DNA of 33,041 nt from Comamonas phosphati (GTDB lineage: Bacteria; Pseudomonadota; Gammaproteobacteria; Burkholderiales; Burkholderiaceae_C), in contig NZ_BMEU01000034.1 in assembly GCF_014637085.1 (NCBI RefSeq), forward strand, positions 1 to 33,041, given 5' to 3'. Made by a program: the position numbers and the translations under genes. Positions 15,613 to 24,238 of this stretch are shown here, piece by piece; the first letter of the stretch is position 1, and every line of letters starts with the position of its first letter. The notes under the pieces were generated by a model that was not told where the DNA came from, searched no databases, and saw nothing but the letters and a program-made list of their open reading frames with translations.

Positions 15613-16139
15613 GGGCGTGTCATCAATCGATGTCCGAGTTCATTCCCAGGCCATGGTGCTCAATTGAGCCAAACCATGGCAGCGGCCAAGTGAATGGCAC
15701 CCAGAAAGTTGCGCACCGTCTTGTCATAACGCGTAGCAATGGCCCGGTATTGCTTGAGTCGCGCAAAGAAGTTCTCGATCAGGTGGCGTCAATCATGGCC
15801 CACTCGTTGTCTGCATCCTGCGCCAGGGCCTCAAAAATCCGCTGCCACACACCGCTCTTGCTCCAGCGCGAATGGCGGGTATGCACGACGCGAAAGTCGC
15901 CAAAGCGCGCAGGCAGGTCACGCCAGGCAATGCCAGCGCGGTAACGGTAGAGCACCGCATCGATGAACAGCCGGTTGTCACGCGCAGTCGCTCCTGGTTG
16001 GCCCACCTGGCCGGGCAGCAAGTCTTTGATGCGTTCCCATGGGCCATCGCCAATGGCATATCTTCTGGTCATGCCACTTCACCTGGGTTCGGGCCTTTGG
16101 CCTTCAAGTCCAAAGGGGATATTGATTGATGACAGGCCC
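15613..16139 (-). mobile_element. 527-bp IS5-family deletion derivative with intact ends
   Basis: Terminal inverted repeats GGGCGTGTCATCAATCGATG (15613 onward) and, on the other strand, GGGCCTGTCATCAATCAATA (16139 backward) match at 20 of 23 positions and are flanked by a TA on both sides (15611-15612 and 16140-16141), consistent with a TA target duplication. Between them lies only the first and last part of the transposase. Both ends are kept, so it could still be mobilised by a full-length relative. Confidence 0.85.
15654..16072 (-). pseudogene. Internally deleted IS5-family transposase
   Basis: The first 97 codons (from MTRRYAIGDGPWERIKDLL to NEWAMIDAT) are intact and stop at 15779. Immediately beyond, in another frame, come the last codons LIENFFARLKQYRAIATRYDK and FLGAIHLAAAMVWLN. 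The join falls at CGCCACC, a short sequence present at both sides of the missing segment in intact relatives (codons for DAT and for RHLIENF), so a microhomology-mediated deletion removed the DDE core and shifted the frame. The first catalytic Asp (MIDAT) remains but the others are gone. Confidence 0.8.
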
Positions 16140-16141
16140 TA

Positions 16142-16501
16142 GCAATTTGCGCTCTTTTTATATCGATTCTGAATAAGAGAAGCGTTCTTTCAGCTTGAGC
16201 GAATTGGGAGGCCTGGCGGGGCGCAGATGAAGATTTTTAGGAGAGGGATGGGCGGCGGTAGCCGGCAGTTACCGGACTGTATCTGGAACCGGTACCAAGT
16301 ACCCGTGTGCCGACGCGGGCTACCGCGGCGCCCAGCACCTTCGGGGATTACGGCTACATCGCCCACGTCGTCGTCGCCACAAGGGGGCAGACTCTTGGTT
16401 GGCCGCTTCAGTCCGGTTGCGACCAGACAGGTTTGAGCGCCGAAAATCCGCTCATGCTGAGACCGGGCGTGCGGCACGATACAGGCATGCCGAAGATATG
16501 G
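16142..16501. other. Intergenic stretch without a recognised gene
   Basis: Open frames on both strands (16227-16436 plus, 16190-16477 minus) have no family resemblance I can name and no ribosome-binding site. It lies between the IS5 derivative and the 3' end of the thioredoxin-like gene and may be IS or integron-type debris. Confidence 0.35.
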
Positions 16502-16966
16502 CTACAGGCCTTCCGAGTGCCGGCGCAGGAACGTGAGCACTTTCGCCTCGTCGTAGTTATTGCCGGTTTCGAGCTCGCCAGACGCCTGGGACGCAAGCAG
16601 CTTCCCGGAGGCATCCAGCAGGTAGAAGTGCGGGTATCCCGTGGCCTTCGGGAAACGCGAGAGCAGTGGTTCGTTCCGTTGCTGTGGGGAGTAGTTCACC
16701 TTGACTAGGATGTAGCGCTCTGCCAGGACTTTCTGCACCTCGGGGTGCGAAGAAATGAAGTGGTCGAAGACATGGCACCAGGTACACCATTCCCCGCCCA
16801 CATCGAGAAACACCATCTTGCGCTGGCGTTGCGCAAGTGCAAGGGCCTGCTGCACATCCGCTGCAGCGTCGCGGCCCGGTTCAAACTTCTCGGGTAGCGG
16901 GGGAACGGCCCATGCTGGCGCAGATGCCAGGGTGGCGAGTCCAGTGAGCAGCAATCGTCGGTGCAT
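16502..16966 (-). CDS. Periplasmic thioredoxin-like protein (CTWC active site)
   Basis: A 154-residue thioredoxin-fold protein. Residues 1-20 form a signal peptide (LLLTGLATLASAPAWA). The active site is EWCTWCHVFD with Cys61 and Cys64; then FPKATGYPHFYLLDASGKLL provides the cis-Pro region and following strands. It resembles the thioredoxin_7/DUF255-type reductases acting on envelope proteins. It is divergent from the DUF2946-like and barrel genes, with 126 bp between. A role in reducing metal-ligand cysteines of that module is a guess from context. Confidence 0.8.
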   Translation of the reverse strand: MHRRLLLTGLATLASAPAWAVPPLPEKFEPGRDAAADVQQALALAQRQRKMVFLDVGGEWCTWCHVFDHFISSHPEVQKVLAERYILVKVNYSPQQRNEPLLSRFPKATGYPHFYLLDASGKLLASQASGELETGNNYDEAKVLTFLRRHSEGL

Positions 16967-17092
16967 GTGGTCGATTCTAAAGAAATTGCATTGCCGGGTC
17001 GTCGCCCATGGTCTAGCCGATTTCTAGCGACTCGGTCGGCACGTGAGGCTCCGTTATTCCAGGGATAATTCGCTACAGCCGAACGCCCGACC

Positions 17093-17524
17093 ATGCACGA
17101 ACTCCGCAGCGCCCGCAGATTCAGCCGCTTTCTGATGGCTTGGCTGCTGCTATGGTTTGTGGCGATGGCAATGCCGCTCAAGGGACTGGATGTGCTTGAG
17201 GATGCGTGGTCGGCCACAGTCTCCACGATCGGCCCGAATGCCAGCGACATTTGCACGTACACCGAGGGAGAGGCGACCGGGGTCTATCAAATCCATGACG
17301 CAGAAGTCCCGGGCTCGCCATCGGACTTGCATTCAGGTCACGCATCGGGTGATCCGTCCCACTGCCCGCTCTGTTTGCAAGCCGCGGCGCCCCCGGGATC
17401 GCTGCTCGCTCGTATTCCGGGCAGCGGCGCACCTTCCGAGCCTCGCTATGTGCAGCATTACATGCATGAGCAGGTGCGCACGGACGTTCCGCCACCAGCA
17501 CGTGCGCCGCCAGTTTTCTCCTGA
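17093..17524 (+). CDS. DUF2946-like membrane/exported protein with His-Cys cluster
   Basis: A 143-residue protein with an N-terminal hydrophobic segment (FLMAWLLLWFVAMAMPL, about 13-30) serving as signal or anchor. The middle carries HSGHASGDPSHCPLCLQA (about 81-98), a HxxH...HCxxC arrangement typical of DUF2946 proteins often found beside copper or heavy-metal outer-membrane receptors. A C-terminal Pro/Ala-rich tail follows. No strong ribosome-binding site is seen before ATG 17093. The barrel gene starts 62 bp downstream with its own AGGAG, so the pair is probably co-transcribed. Metal binding is inferred from residues only. Confidence 0.7.
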   Translation: MHELRSARRFSRFLMAWLLLWFVAMAMPLKGLDVLEDAWSATVSTIGPNASDICTYTEGEATGVYQIHDAEVPGSPSDLHSGHASGDPSHCPLCLQAAAPPGSLLARIPGSGAPSEPRYVQHYMHEQVRTDVPPPARAPPVFS

Positions 17525-17585
17525 TCCGCTTCCCTTGTGCTGCCGCCGCTGCGACCAGCCGACTCATTTCATCAGGAGATTCACC

Positions 17586-18608
17586 GTGCACCAGATTCAT
17601 GTGGCCGCCAGCTGCCAGGCTGCCCCCACCTTCTTTATTGTCCGCCGCGCGCGCTTCGCCCTCTCTGCACTGGCCAGCCTGCTTGCCGTTGTCCTGGCGG
17701 GTCCCGCCCATGCTAGTTGCGGCTCGGCGTTCTGTTCCATCAACACCGATTGGGGGGCCGGAACCACCGGCCTTACCGAAGGCAACACCCTGGATGTACG
17801 CTACGAAAATATCCGTCAGGATCAGCCGCAGACGGGCTCGCGTAAGATCGCCGTGGGAGAGATTCCCCACGATCATGACGAGATCCGTACGTTGAATCGC
17901 AACCTGATTGCCGCTTACAGCCACACATGGGCATCGGGCTGGGGAATCTCTGCGACGTTGCCTTTGGTCAAACGCGACCATTTGCATCTTCACAATGACG
18001 ACGGCGCTCAGGATCTCGAGCGCTGGACCTTCCGCGAACTTGGTGATGTGCGCGTGGCCGGGCGTTATCAGCGCTACCTGGAAAGCTCCGATGCGGCGCC
18101 CCGGATGATCGGCGTCTTCTTCGGCTTGAAACTGCCCACTGGACGAACCCACATCGCCAACGAGAACGGCGAGGTGGCCGAACGGAGCCTGCAGCCCGGC
18201 ACTGGCACGACAGACCTTATCGCGGGCGTGATCTATCACCAGCAGATCGCCTCCAGCGGTGCTGCCTGGTTTGCCCAGATTCAGCTGCAGCAGCCGCTGA
18301 ACTCGCACAACAACTTCCGCACCGGCTCACAGATGGCTCTGGACCTGGGCTACGCGCATCCACTCAGCGATCGCTTGTCGGGGCTTGTGCAACTCAACAC
18401 GGTGGTCAAGAGACGTGACCACGGGCTGGAAGCGGAACCTGCGGACAGCGGTGGCCGCTTCCTCTACCTCAGCCCCGGCCTGAGCTACAAGCTGGGTGAG
18501 ACGTTTCGCGTTTACGGCTACTACCAGCACCCGCTGCACCAGGACGTGAACGGCGTGCAGCTCACGGCGCATAGATCGGTAGTGGTCGGTGTATCAACCC
18601 GATTCTGA
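17586..18608 (+). CDS. Outer-membrane beta-barrel protein with His-rich loops
   Basis: A 340-residue exported protein starting at GTG 17586, preceded by AGGAG at proper distance; the longer ORF from 17157 is a shadow of the previous gene. A signal peptide ends at about AGPAHA-S (residue 41-42). The rest shows alternating amphipathic strands and ends in Phe (VVVGVSTRF), as expected for outer-membrane barrels of the MetA-type transporter family (GLKLPTGRT and QPGTGTTD motifs). Unusual His/Asp clusters HDHDE and RDHLHLHNDD sit in predicted loops. With the DUF2946-like neighbour this suggests a metal-related envelope function; substrate unknown. Confidence 0.75.
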   Translation: MHQIHVAASCQAAPTFFIVRRARFALSALASLLAVVLAGPAHASCGSAFCSINTDWGAGTTGLTEGNTLDVRYENIRQDQPQTGSRKIAVGEIPHDHDEIRTLNRNLIAAYSHTWASGWGISATLPLVKRDHLHLHNDDGAQDLERWTFRELGDVRVAGRYQRYLESSDAAPRMIGVFFGLKLPTGRTHIANENGEVAERSLQPGTGTTDLIAGVIYHQQIASSGAAWFAQIQLQQPLNSHNNFRTGSQMALDLGYAHPLSDRLSGLVQLNTVVKRRDHGLEAEPADSGGRFLYLSPGLSYKLGETFRVYGYYQHPLHQDVNGVQLTAHRSVVVGVSTRF

Positions 18609-18644
18609 TGCTCGGCAAAGCCTAGCGCGGGTCGTCGACATAAT

Positions 18645-20015
18645 CTAACCGCGCCCCTGACTGCCATGGGAGGGGGCGGCTTGAACTGGAGCTTCGGTAG
18701 GCGCTGACGCGGAGCTGGCCATGTAGTGCGCCAGTGTTTCGTACAACGGGCGGGCCAGCATGCGTGAAATCAGGCTGGCCAGCATGGCGGATGCCATGAG
18801 GCTGAGCACCATCGAGTGGCCGTCGACCATCTCCATGACGATGATAAAGGCGGTCAAAGGTGCCTGGGTCACCGCTGCCAGAAAGGCAGCCATGCCCATG
18901 GCGATCAGTGCCGGGGCAATGGCGTCACTGCTCATGAGGGTAGCGACGTTGTGGCCCACGCCCGCGCCAATGGACAGGGAGGGGGCAAAGATGCCTCCGG
19001 GAACACCTACCCAGGCGGACAGCCAGGTGGCGATGAACTTGAGCGTCACATAAAACGATGGAACGTCCGCCTCTCCGGCCAGCATGCGCTTGACGGCTTC
19101 GGAGCCGGCGCCAAATGTGGCGCCACCCGTCACCAGTCCAATGACGGCAATCGCCACGGCGCCGCCTGCGGCGAAGCGCAAGGGGAAGCGGGCGCGCAAC
19201 CGGTTCATGCGCTCCCCGGGTGAGGTCAGCGACGCGGCCATCACCTTGGCAAACAGGCCTCCGAGTACGCCGCTGGCGATAGCGACACAGAGACCCGGGA
19301 TCAAGGCATGCCAGGTGAGACTGGGAACCTGGATCCGACCGAAGTAGCTCAGATTGCCGAACGCCGAGACGCCCATCAGGCCTGCGAGCACAATCGCGGC
19401 GATGATTAGGCCGCTGGAGCGGGACTCCAGCTTGCGCGAGAGCTCCTCAATGGCGAAGACTACGCCAGCCAGGGGGGCGTTGAAGGCGGCCGCAATCCCT
19501 GCGGCACCACCGGCAACCAGGAGTGCATGGCTGCTGATGCCCGAATGGGGGCCGAACCAGCGGCGGGCATTGTGCATGACGCCAGCGGCCACCTGAACCG
19601 ATGGGCCCTCACGACCAATCGACAGACCCGCAGCGAAGCCGGCACTGGCCAGCACCATCTTGGAAAGGGACAGCCACAGGGAAACGAAACGCCCACGTTG
19701 ACGTTCGTCTATGGCCGGATCCAGCGTCACCATGACCTGGGGGATGCCGGAGCCGGCGGCTCCTGGGGCCCAGCGCCGGGTGGCCCAGACAGAGGCAATG
19801 GCGACGGCCGGCAGCCACAACAGGACCGCCAAGCCACCTCGCCAGTGGTAGATGCGCTGGAACAGCTGGAAGCCCGCGTCGGCCATCAGGGTGAATGCCA
19901 CGACGCACAGGCCTGCGGCTGCCGCATAGGCCAGCACGATGGTGCGATCCAGCCAACGCCGCCCGTCCCGAAGTTCCTGACGCAAGTTGTGGAGAAAGTC
20001 AGGCTCTTGGTGCAT
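18645..20015 (-). CDS. CLC-family chloride channel / chloride-proton antiporter
   Basis: A 456-residue inner-membrane protein with ten or more hydrophobic segments. The three chloride-pathway motifs are present: GSGIP (89-92 region), GREGP (134-138, gating Glu136) and GGIFAP, followed by the late Tyr in ARPLYETL. The internal proton-transfer Glu is kept in VFAIEEL (190-191), which in CLC-ec1 marks exchangers rather than channels. So it probably exchanges two chloride for one proton across the membrane, for example in acid resistance. It converges on the barrel gene with only 36 bp between stops. No regulatory CBS domains are present. Confidence 0.9.
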   Translation of the reverse strand: MHQEPDFLHNLRQELRDGRRWLDRTIVLAYAAAAGLCVVAFTLMADAGFQLFQRIYHWRGGLAVLLWLPAVAIASVWATRRWAPGAAGSGIPQVMVTLDPAIDERQRGRFVSLWLSLSKMVLASAGFAAGLSIGREGPSVQVAAGVMHNARRWFGPHSGISSHALLVAGGAAGIAAAFNAPLAGVVFAIEELSRKLESRSSGLIIAAIVLAGLMGVSAFGNLSYFGRIQVPSLTWHALIPGLCVAIASGVLGGLFAKVMAASLTSPGERMNRLRARFPLRFAAGGAVAIAVIGLVTGGATFGAGSEAVKRMLAGEADVPSFYVTLKFIATWLSAWVGVPGGIFAPSLSIGAGVGHNVATLMSSDAIAPALIAMGMAAFLAAVTQAPLTAFIIVMEMVDGHSMVLSLMASAMLASLISRMLARPLYETLAHYMASSASAPTEAPVQAAPSHGSQGRG

Positions 20016-20261
20016 CGTGAATGGGTCTGACGAAAGTGGCCCATTGTGCGCCTGCCTGGGACGGTGCCGGAGTAGGCACTTTATTTGTTCACTATGTTAA
20101 TGCCCGTTGCACCCCGTAATTCGCCCTGGAGATGACTGGGGGTGTCGGGGCGAAGCTGGTTCGAGGAAAGGCCATGCTACGCCCTTTGTGTGCTATTTGC
20201 CTACGCCATCCTTGGACATGGAGTCTTGGGGGCAGTCCAAGTTTGCAGGCTTGTGATCTTG
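20016..20261. other. Intergenic region upstream of the CLC gene
   Basis: Presumably holds the CLC promoter; it ends at the left terminal repeat of the IS2-group element. I see no gene in it. Confidence 0.4.
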
Positions 20262-20295
20262 CCCCTGTAGTTCCGGACACTGTCCAGTCGCTACG

Positions 20296-21159
20296 TTACC
20301 CCTTACGGGTGGGTTCATTGTGCCGCCGACGGAACTCCCTGGGCGACATCATCTTCAAACTCGAATGCGGGTGGATCTCGTTGAAGTGCTCGAACGCTCC
20401 CGGCAATTGCGCCAACACGGTCGGCGCATCGCGTAGGTCCATGCGGCTCATGTAGTCGCGCTTGAAGGTGTTGACGAAGCTCTCGGCCATGCCGTTGCTC
20501 TGCGGGCTGCACACCGGCGTATTGATTGGCTTTAGTCCCAGTGACTTGGCAATGCTGCGCGTCTCGTGCGCGATGTAGGCGCTGCCGTTGTCAGTGAGGA
20601 ACTCCAACGTGCACTCCTGGGACATGGCCTCCACCGCGCCGAAGCGCCGCTCCACGGCCTCCACCAGCATGTCGCGCACCGGTTCACCCGGCAACCCCTT
20701 GCCCTCCCAGGCTCGCCACGCCAGGATCTCCCGGCCACAACAGTCCTTGGCGAAGGTGGCTGTGACCGTCTCACCCGAATCGCACTTGATCTCGAAGCCA
20801 TCGGAGCACCAGCGCATATTGCTCATCGGCACACTGACCTGGCCATCGTGAACGCGGCTCGAATGCCGTCGTTTTGGGGCCTTGGGCAGCAGCAGTCGAT
20901 GTCGCGCCATGACCCGGTAGATGCGCTTGTGGTTCAACGCCTGCTGACCTCGCGAACGTCGCTCTCGATTGAGCAGCGCACCGGCGCGGCGATAGCCATA
21001 GCTGGGCAGCTCGGCAATGTGGCGCCGCAGGTCGGCCAGCAAGACCTCATCCTGGTCTGGAGTGCGGCCTCTGCGGCTGTCCTGCCAGTGGCCAGGCCTG
21101 TGATGCCGCACATGCAGATTCGAGCGCGCCACGCCCAGCACCGAGCAGACCGACTTCAT
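20296..21159 (-). CDS. IS3-family (IS2 group) transposase OrfB
   Basis: 287 residues from ATG 21159, which overlaps the orfA stop (ATGA). Contains the HTH-like [20 protein letters not shown] region and the integrase core with DDE residues in [20 protein letters not shown] and the Glu of [16 protein letters not shown] (about 35 residues after the second Asp). The ORF is uninterrupted, so the element may be active. The upstream frame (to 21378) carries residues made after a -1 frameshift from orfA, giving an OrfAB fusion transposase. Confidence 0.92.
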   Translation of the reverse strand: MKSVCSVLGVARSNLHVRHHRPGHWQDSRRGRTPDQDEVLLADLRRHIAELPSYGYRRAGALLNRERRSRGQQALNHKRIYRVMARHRLLLPKAPKRRHSSRVHDGQVSVPMSNMRWCSDGFEIKCDSGETVTATFAKDCCGREILAWRAWEGKGLPGEPVRDMLVEAVERRFGAVEAMSQECTLEFLTDNGSAYIAHETRSIAKSLGLKPINTPVCSPQSNGMAESFVNTFKRDYMSRMDLRDAPTVLAQLPGAFEHFNEIHPHSSLKMMSPREFRRRHNEPTRKG

Positions 21160-21542
21160 TGGTCGTCCCCGGGCAACAAGGGCGAGCGCGCAATCCACTT
21201 TTTTGCAGCGGCGAGCTCCACGGCTTCCTTGAGGATCTCGTTCTCCAAGGTCTTTTTGCCCAGCACACGTTGCAGCTTGGCGATCTCGGCCCGAGCCGCA
21301 GCCAGCTCCGAAGCCGGCACAACCGTTTCGCCTGCGCTCACGACCACCAGCGCGCCTTCGCGATCCAGTCGCCGCCAAGTGAACAGCAGGCTTGCCGAAA
21401 CGCCTTCCTGGCGGGCCACGAGCGACACGCTCATGCCGGGTTCATACGTTTTGCGAACCAAGGCTGCCTTCTCGGCAGCCGGCCAGCGCCGCCTGCGCTG
21501 GTCTCGAGTGATGACCTCTATCGTCTCTGTATGCCTAGTCAT
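21156..21542 (-). CDS. IS3-family (IS2 group) OrfA, DNA-binding protein
   Basis: 128 residues. An N-terminal helix-turn-helix region ([30 protein letters not shown] is the family pattern, about 16-45) is followed by a leucine-zipper-like helix [29 protein letters not shown]. It binds the IS ends and is fused to OrfB by programmed frameshifting. Starts at ATG 21542, close to the right inverted repeat. Confidence 0.9.
   Translation of the reverse strand: MTRHTETIEVITRDQRRRRWPAAEKAALVRKTYEPGMSVSLVARQEGVSASLLFTWRRLDREGALVVVSAGETVVPASELAAARAEIAKLQRVLGKKTLENEILKEAVELAAAKKWIARSPLLPGDDQ
21198..21204 (-). promoter_or_regulatory. Programmed -1 frameshift site (AAAAAAG)
   Basis: On the minus strand orfA reads GCA AAA AAG TGG. 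The A-AAA-AAG heptamer is the classic slippery sequence of IS3-family elements, and slipping back one base enters the orfB frame ([13 protein letters not shown]). Confidence 0.85.
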
Positions 21543-21641
21543 ACGTACAGTCCTATGCCTATCTCGAAGATAAGCGATGGACCGTGTCCGGAGATTCAGG
21601 GGGCTATCTCAGTGGGCGGTGCACTTTCAGTGCCTGGGTCT

Positions 21642-21671
21642 CAACCCACCGGCTTTAGCCGGTGGTTGTTG
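21642..21671 (-). terminator. Hairpin downstream of the BKACE gene
   Basis: CCACCGGCT (21646-21654) pairs with AGCCGGTGG (21657-21665), flanked by CAAC/GTTG that extend the structure. It begins about 10 bp past the BKACE stop on the minus strand. No clear T run follows, so it may instead be a leftover subterminal hairpin of an IS200/IS605-type element. Confidence 0.45.
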
Positions 21672-21680
21672 AGTGTTTGA

Positions 21681-22748
21681 TTACACTGCCACTTCTGGCT
21701 TGCGTAGGAAGCCCTGGTTGGCGCCTGGGCGGTTGGGTGCAAAGCCGTTCTTGGCCAGGGTTTCTTCGGCGGTTTCGTAGAACACGCCGATCTGCATGAT
21801 TTCACGCGCCTGCTGGGCGGTGGCGATGGAACGACCGAACTCGCCGGAGATGCGCACCAACTGCTTGATCTGCTCCACCGTGCTCATCTTGCCAGTGCGC
21901 TGCTGGTTCCACAGCACATCTTCAATGCCACAGCGCACGTGCAGGCCCAGCGCGATGCCGATCATGTTGATGGGCAACACGTTGAGCACCGAGCTTTCCA
22001 CCGTCACGACAGCACCATCGGGCACGGCACGTAGCATGTTGGCTAGATTGAAGATGTTCGCCTGGTCCATGCCGCCGCTGATAGCCACCCAGTTCATCAC
22101 CAGCGGTCCCTTGTAGACGCCGCGGCGAATCATGCGCTCGATCGTCTCGAAGCTGTTGATGTTGTAGACCTGGAACTCGCTCTGGATGCCGGCGGCCGTC
22201 AGGCGCCGGATGTGCTCCTCGACGAAGCTAGGGTTCGAGGGAACGATCATGTCTTTGTAGGTCTTGTGTAGGTGTGGGAAGCCGCGTGATACGCCACGGA
22301 AATCGTCATCGCCGGCATGCTCGGTCACATTCATCTGCGTGGTGTTGACTGTTACCGTCACTTGGTCGGGCGTGGGCGTCAGTTCCGCCAGCATGTGGCG
22401 TGTGTCATCGGACAGCCACTTGGCTTCGCCGTCGGGGCCTTCAGGGGCAAAGCTAATGGAGCCGCCCACCTGGATGATCATCTCGGGCACACGCTCACGT
22501 ACACCGGCGATCAGTTCGTTGAACTTTGACAGGCGCTTGCTGCCCTTGCCGTCTTCTTCACGCACATGCAGGTGCAGCACGGTGGCACCTGCTTCGTAGC
22601 AGTCCACGGCTTTCTGGATCTGGTCTTCCATGGTGACAGGAATGTCTTCAGGAAAGTCCGAAGGAATCCAGCCTGGGGCGTAAGGTGCGGCGGTGATGAT
22701 CAGCGGCTGCTGGTTTTCGGGGTAGAGGTGACCGTCAAGAAAGTTCAT
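21681..22748 (-). CDS. BKACE-family beta-keto acid cleavage enzyme (DUF849)
   Basis: A 355-residue enzyme of the 3-keto-5-aminohexanoate cleavage family, which condenses a beta-keto acid with acetyl-CoA to give acetoacetate and a new CoA ester. The zinc-binding HLH motif is in ATVLHLHVRE (His59, His61), followed by IIQVGGS and the late SGGMDQANIFNLANML and VTVESSVLNVLP segments. It is cytoplasmic with no signal. It is divergent from a Bug solute receptor, so uptake and cleavage of one organic acid is likely; subfamily substrate cannot be fixed without active-site comparison. Confidence 0.92.
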   Translation of the reverse strand: MNFLDGHLYPENQQPLIITAAPYAPGWIPSDFPEDIPVTMEDQIQKAVDCYEAGATVLHLHVREEDGKGSKRLSKFNELIAGVRERVPEMIIQVGGSISFAPEGPDGEAKWLSDDTRHMLAELTPTPDQVTVTVNTTQMNVTEHAGDDDFRGVSRGFPHLHKTYKDMIVPSNPSFVEEHIRRLTAAGIQSEFQVYNINSFETIERMIRRGVYKGPLVMNWVAISGGMDQANIFNLANMLRAVPDGAVVTVESSVLNVLPINMIGIALGLHVRCGIEDVLWNQQRTGKMSTVEQIKQLVRISGEFGRSIATAQQAREIMQIGVFYETAEETLAKNGFAPNRPGANQGFLRKPEVAV

Positions 22749-23125
22749 TTGCTATGTCTCCGGGTTGAATACGAAACATCACTGCGGTGATGAATGAATC
22801 CAGTATCGAACGACGAGCGCAAGTTCACTTTGCATTTCAAGACAGGCGCTTTCTTAAACGCGACAACTCCACCAGTTCGACCATTTATCTTGCTCTGACA
22901 TTCTCTGACCTCGGGTTTTTGCTGGGCATCGAAGTCGCTATATGCGAAGTTCCAGGCATGAAGCGTTAAGCACCATACAAAGCCCGCCCCCATCATGCGT
23001 GTGTGCATGACACCCTGGCGTGAAAAGGCAAAAAAGCGCCGCACCATGGCTTATATCCCCGGCGCCAACCCTCCAGCCAAGGAAGGCCGCGCCCCATTCC
23101 TCATAGAGAAGCACAGGAGACAAAG
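22749..23125. promoter_or_regulatory. Divergent control region between BKACE and Bug genes
   Basis: 377 bp with no gene. A perfect inverted repeat CATCAC-TGCG-GTGATG lies at 22777-22792, only 29 bp upstream of the BKACE start, a good position for an operator. AGGAGA lies at about 23112-23119 and serves the Bug gene. A dedicated regulator is not adjacent; the nearest is the AraC gene at 28217-29236. Confidence 0.5.
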
Positions 23126-24229
23126 ATGACAAGCGCAGTGAAATTTCAAGAGTCCGGCAGCCTTGCGGCCATGCCTTTGCAAAAATCTGAAGTCAGCCAG
23201 TTCAGCTCCTGCATTTCAGGAGCCAGTACTGAGCAAAGCATAATGCGCAAACTGGTGCAGAGCCTGCGCGGCAGTGTTGCCTGCATTTGCATGGGCTTGC
23301 TGTCCACTACGGCCGCACAGGCACAAGACTGGCCAAGCAAGCCACTGCGCATTGTGGTCCCAGCGCCTCCAGGCGGCATCTCGGACGGAGTGGCCCGACT
23401 GGTCGCAGAACATCTGCAAAACAACCTGGGGCAGCCAGTCATCGTGGACAACAAACCCGGTGGCTCAGCCGTGATTGCCGAGCGCGCGGTCATGAATGCG
23501 CCAGCCGACTGGCATACGGTGATGATTGCGCCGTCCAGCATCTGGACAGATTTCCCACTGACGGTAAAGACGCCGTTTGATGTACAGAAAACGTTTACCT
23601 ATGTGTCCGATGTCGCCAGCATGGTGCACCTGCTAGTAGTCAACAACAGCTTTGCACCCAACAGCATCCAAGAAGTTCTTGACTACGCGCGCCAAGCCAA
23701 GGATCCCGTCAATGTGGCCAATCTGAGCCCCGGCACGCGCTCGGATCTGCTGGGCGAATTGCTGAGCGAGAAAAGTGACCGCAAGATTACCATCGTCCCC
23801 TACAAGGGCTCGGCCCCGGCCATCGTGGACCTGCTGGGCAATCAGGTGCAGATGACGTTTGAAGTGGTGACCAATGCCGCACCACTAATCAAGTCTGGCA
23901 AGCTCAAGGCACTGGGTGTGGTCTCGCCCAACCGTTCGCGACTGCTGCCCGGGGTGCCAAGCTTTGCCGAGCAGAACATGCCTGATTTTGTGATGCCTGA
24001 TGCCAGCGTTGGCCTGTTCGTGCTGAGCAGCACGCCTCCTGCTCTGGTCAAAAAAGTGCGCGATGAGATGGACAAGATCACCCACTCAGTAAAGTTCCAG
24101 ACACAGCTCAAAGCCCAGGGCTTTGATGCTCCTCCGCCGAGTACGCAGCAGGAGCTACTGCAAAAAATGCAAGCCACTGTGGAACAAAACCGCAAGATTC
24201 TGAGTAAGCTCAGAGTCGCTAACAACTGA
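23126..24229 (+). CDS. Bug-family (TctC) solute-binding protein
   Basis: A receptor of the Bug family typical of Comamonadaceae and Bordetella, which binds carboxylic acids in the periplasm. Two starts are possible. ATG 23126 has an ideal AGGAGA site 5-6 bases away but places 39 unusual residues before the signal peptide. ATG 23243 begins at MRKLVQSLRGSVACICMGLLS...AQAQ, the normal signal, but has no good ribosome-binding site. Mature motifs: WPSKPLRIVVPAPPGGISDGVARL, VDNKPGGSAVIAERAV, PYKGSAPAIVDLLGNQVQM. It is divergent from BKACE. No TctA/TctB genes are nearby, as is usual for orphan Bug proteins. Confidence 0.9.
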   Translation: MTSAVKFQESGSLAAMPLQKSEVSQFSSCISGASTEQSIMRKLVQSLRGSVACICMGLLSTTAAQAQDWPSKPLRIVVPAPPGGISDGVARLVAEHLQNNLGQPVIVDNKPGGSAVIAERAVMNAPADWHTVMIAPSSIWTDFPLTVKTPFDVQKTFTYVSDVASMVHLLVVNNSFAPNSIQEVLDYARQAKDPVNVANLSPGTRSDLLGELLSEKSDRKITIVPYKGSAPAIVDLLGNQVQMTFEVVTNAAPLIKSGKLKALGVVSPNRSRLLPGVPSFAEQNMPDFVMPDASVGLFVLSSTPPALVKKVRDEMDKITHSVKFQTQLKAQGFDAPPPSTQQELLQKMQATVEQNRKILSKLRVANN

Positions 24230-24238
24230 GGGCCGCCG

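Larger units (their letters stand above)
20262..21602 (-). mobile_element. Complete IS3-family element, IS2 group
   Basis: About 1.34 kb. Terminal inverted repeats: CCCCTGTAGTTCCGGACACT from 20262 and, on the other strand, CCCCTGAATCTCCGGACACG from 21602, matching at 21 of 26 positions. It encodes two overlapping frames (orfA and orfB) with an A6G slippery site. No direct target duplication is visible in the 5 bp on either side, which suggests a later rearrangement at one flank or imprecise end assignment. Confidence 0.85.

Noticed and set aside
16190-16477. Small open frames on both strands between the IS5 derivative and the thioredoxin-like gene
   Set aside because: No ribosome-binding site and no motif that I can assign to a family on either strand.
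20092-20280. 62-codon minus-strand frame between the CLC and IS elements
   Set aside because: It crosses the IS terminal repeat and has no protein resemblance.
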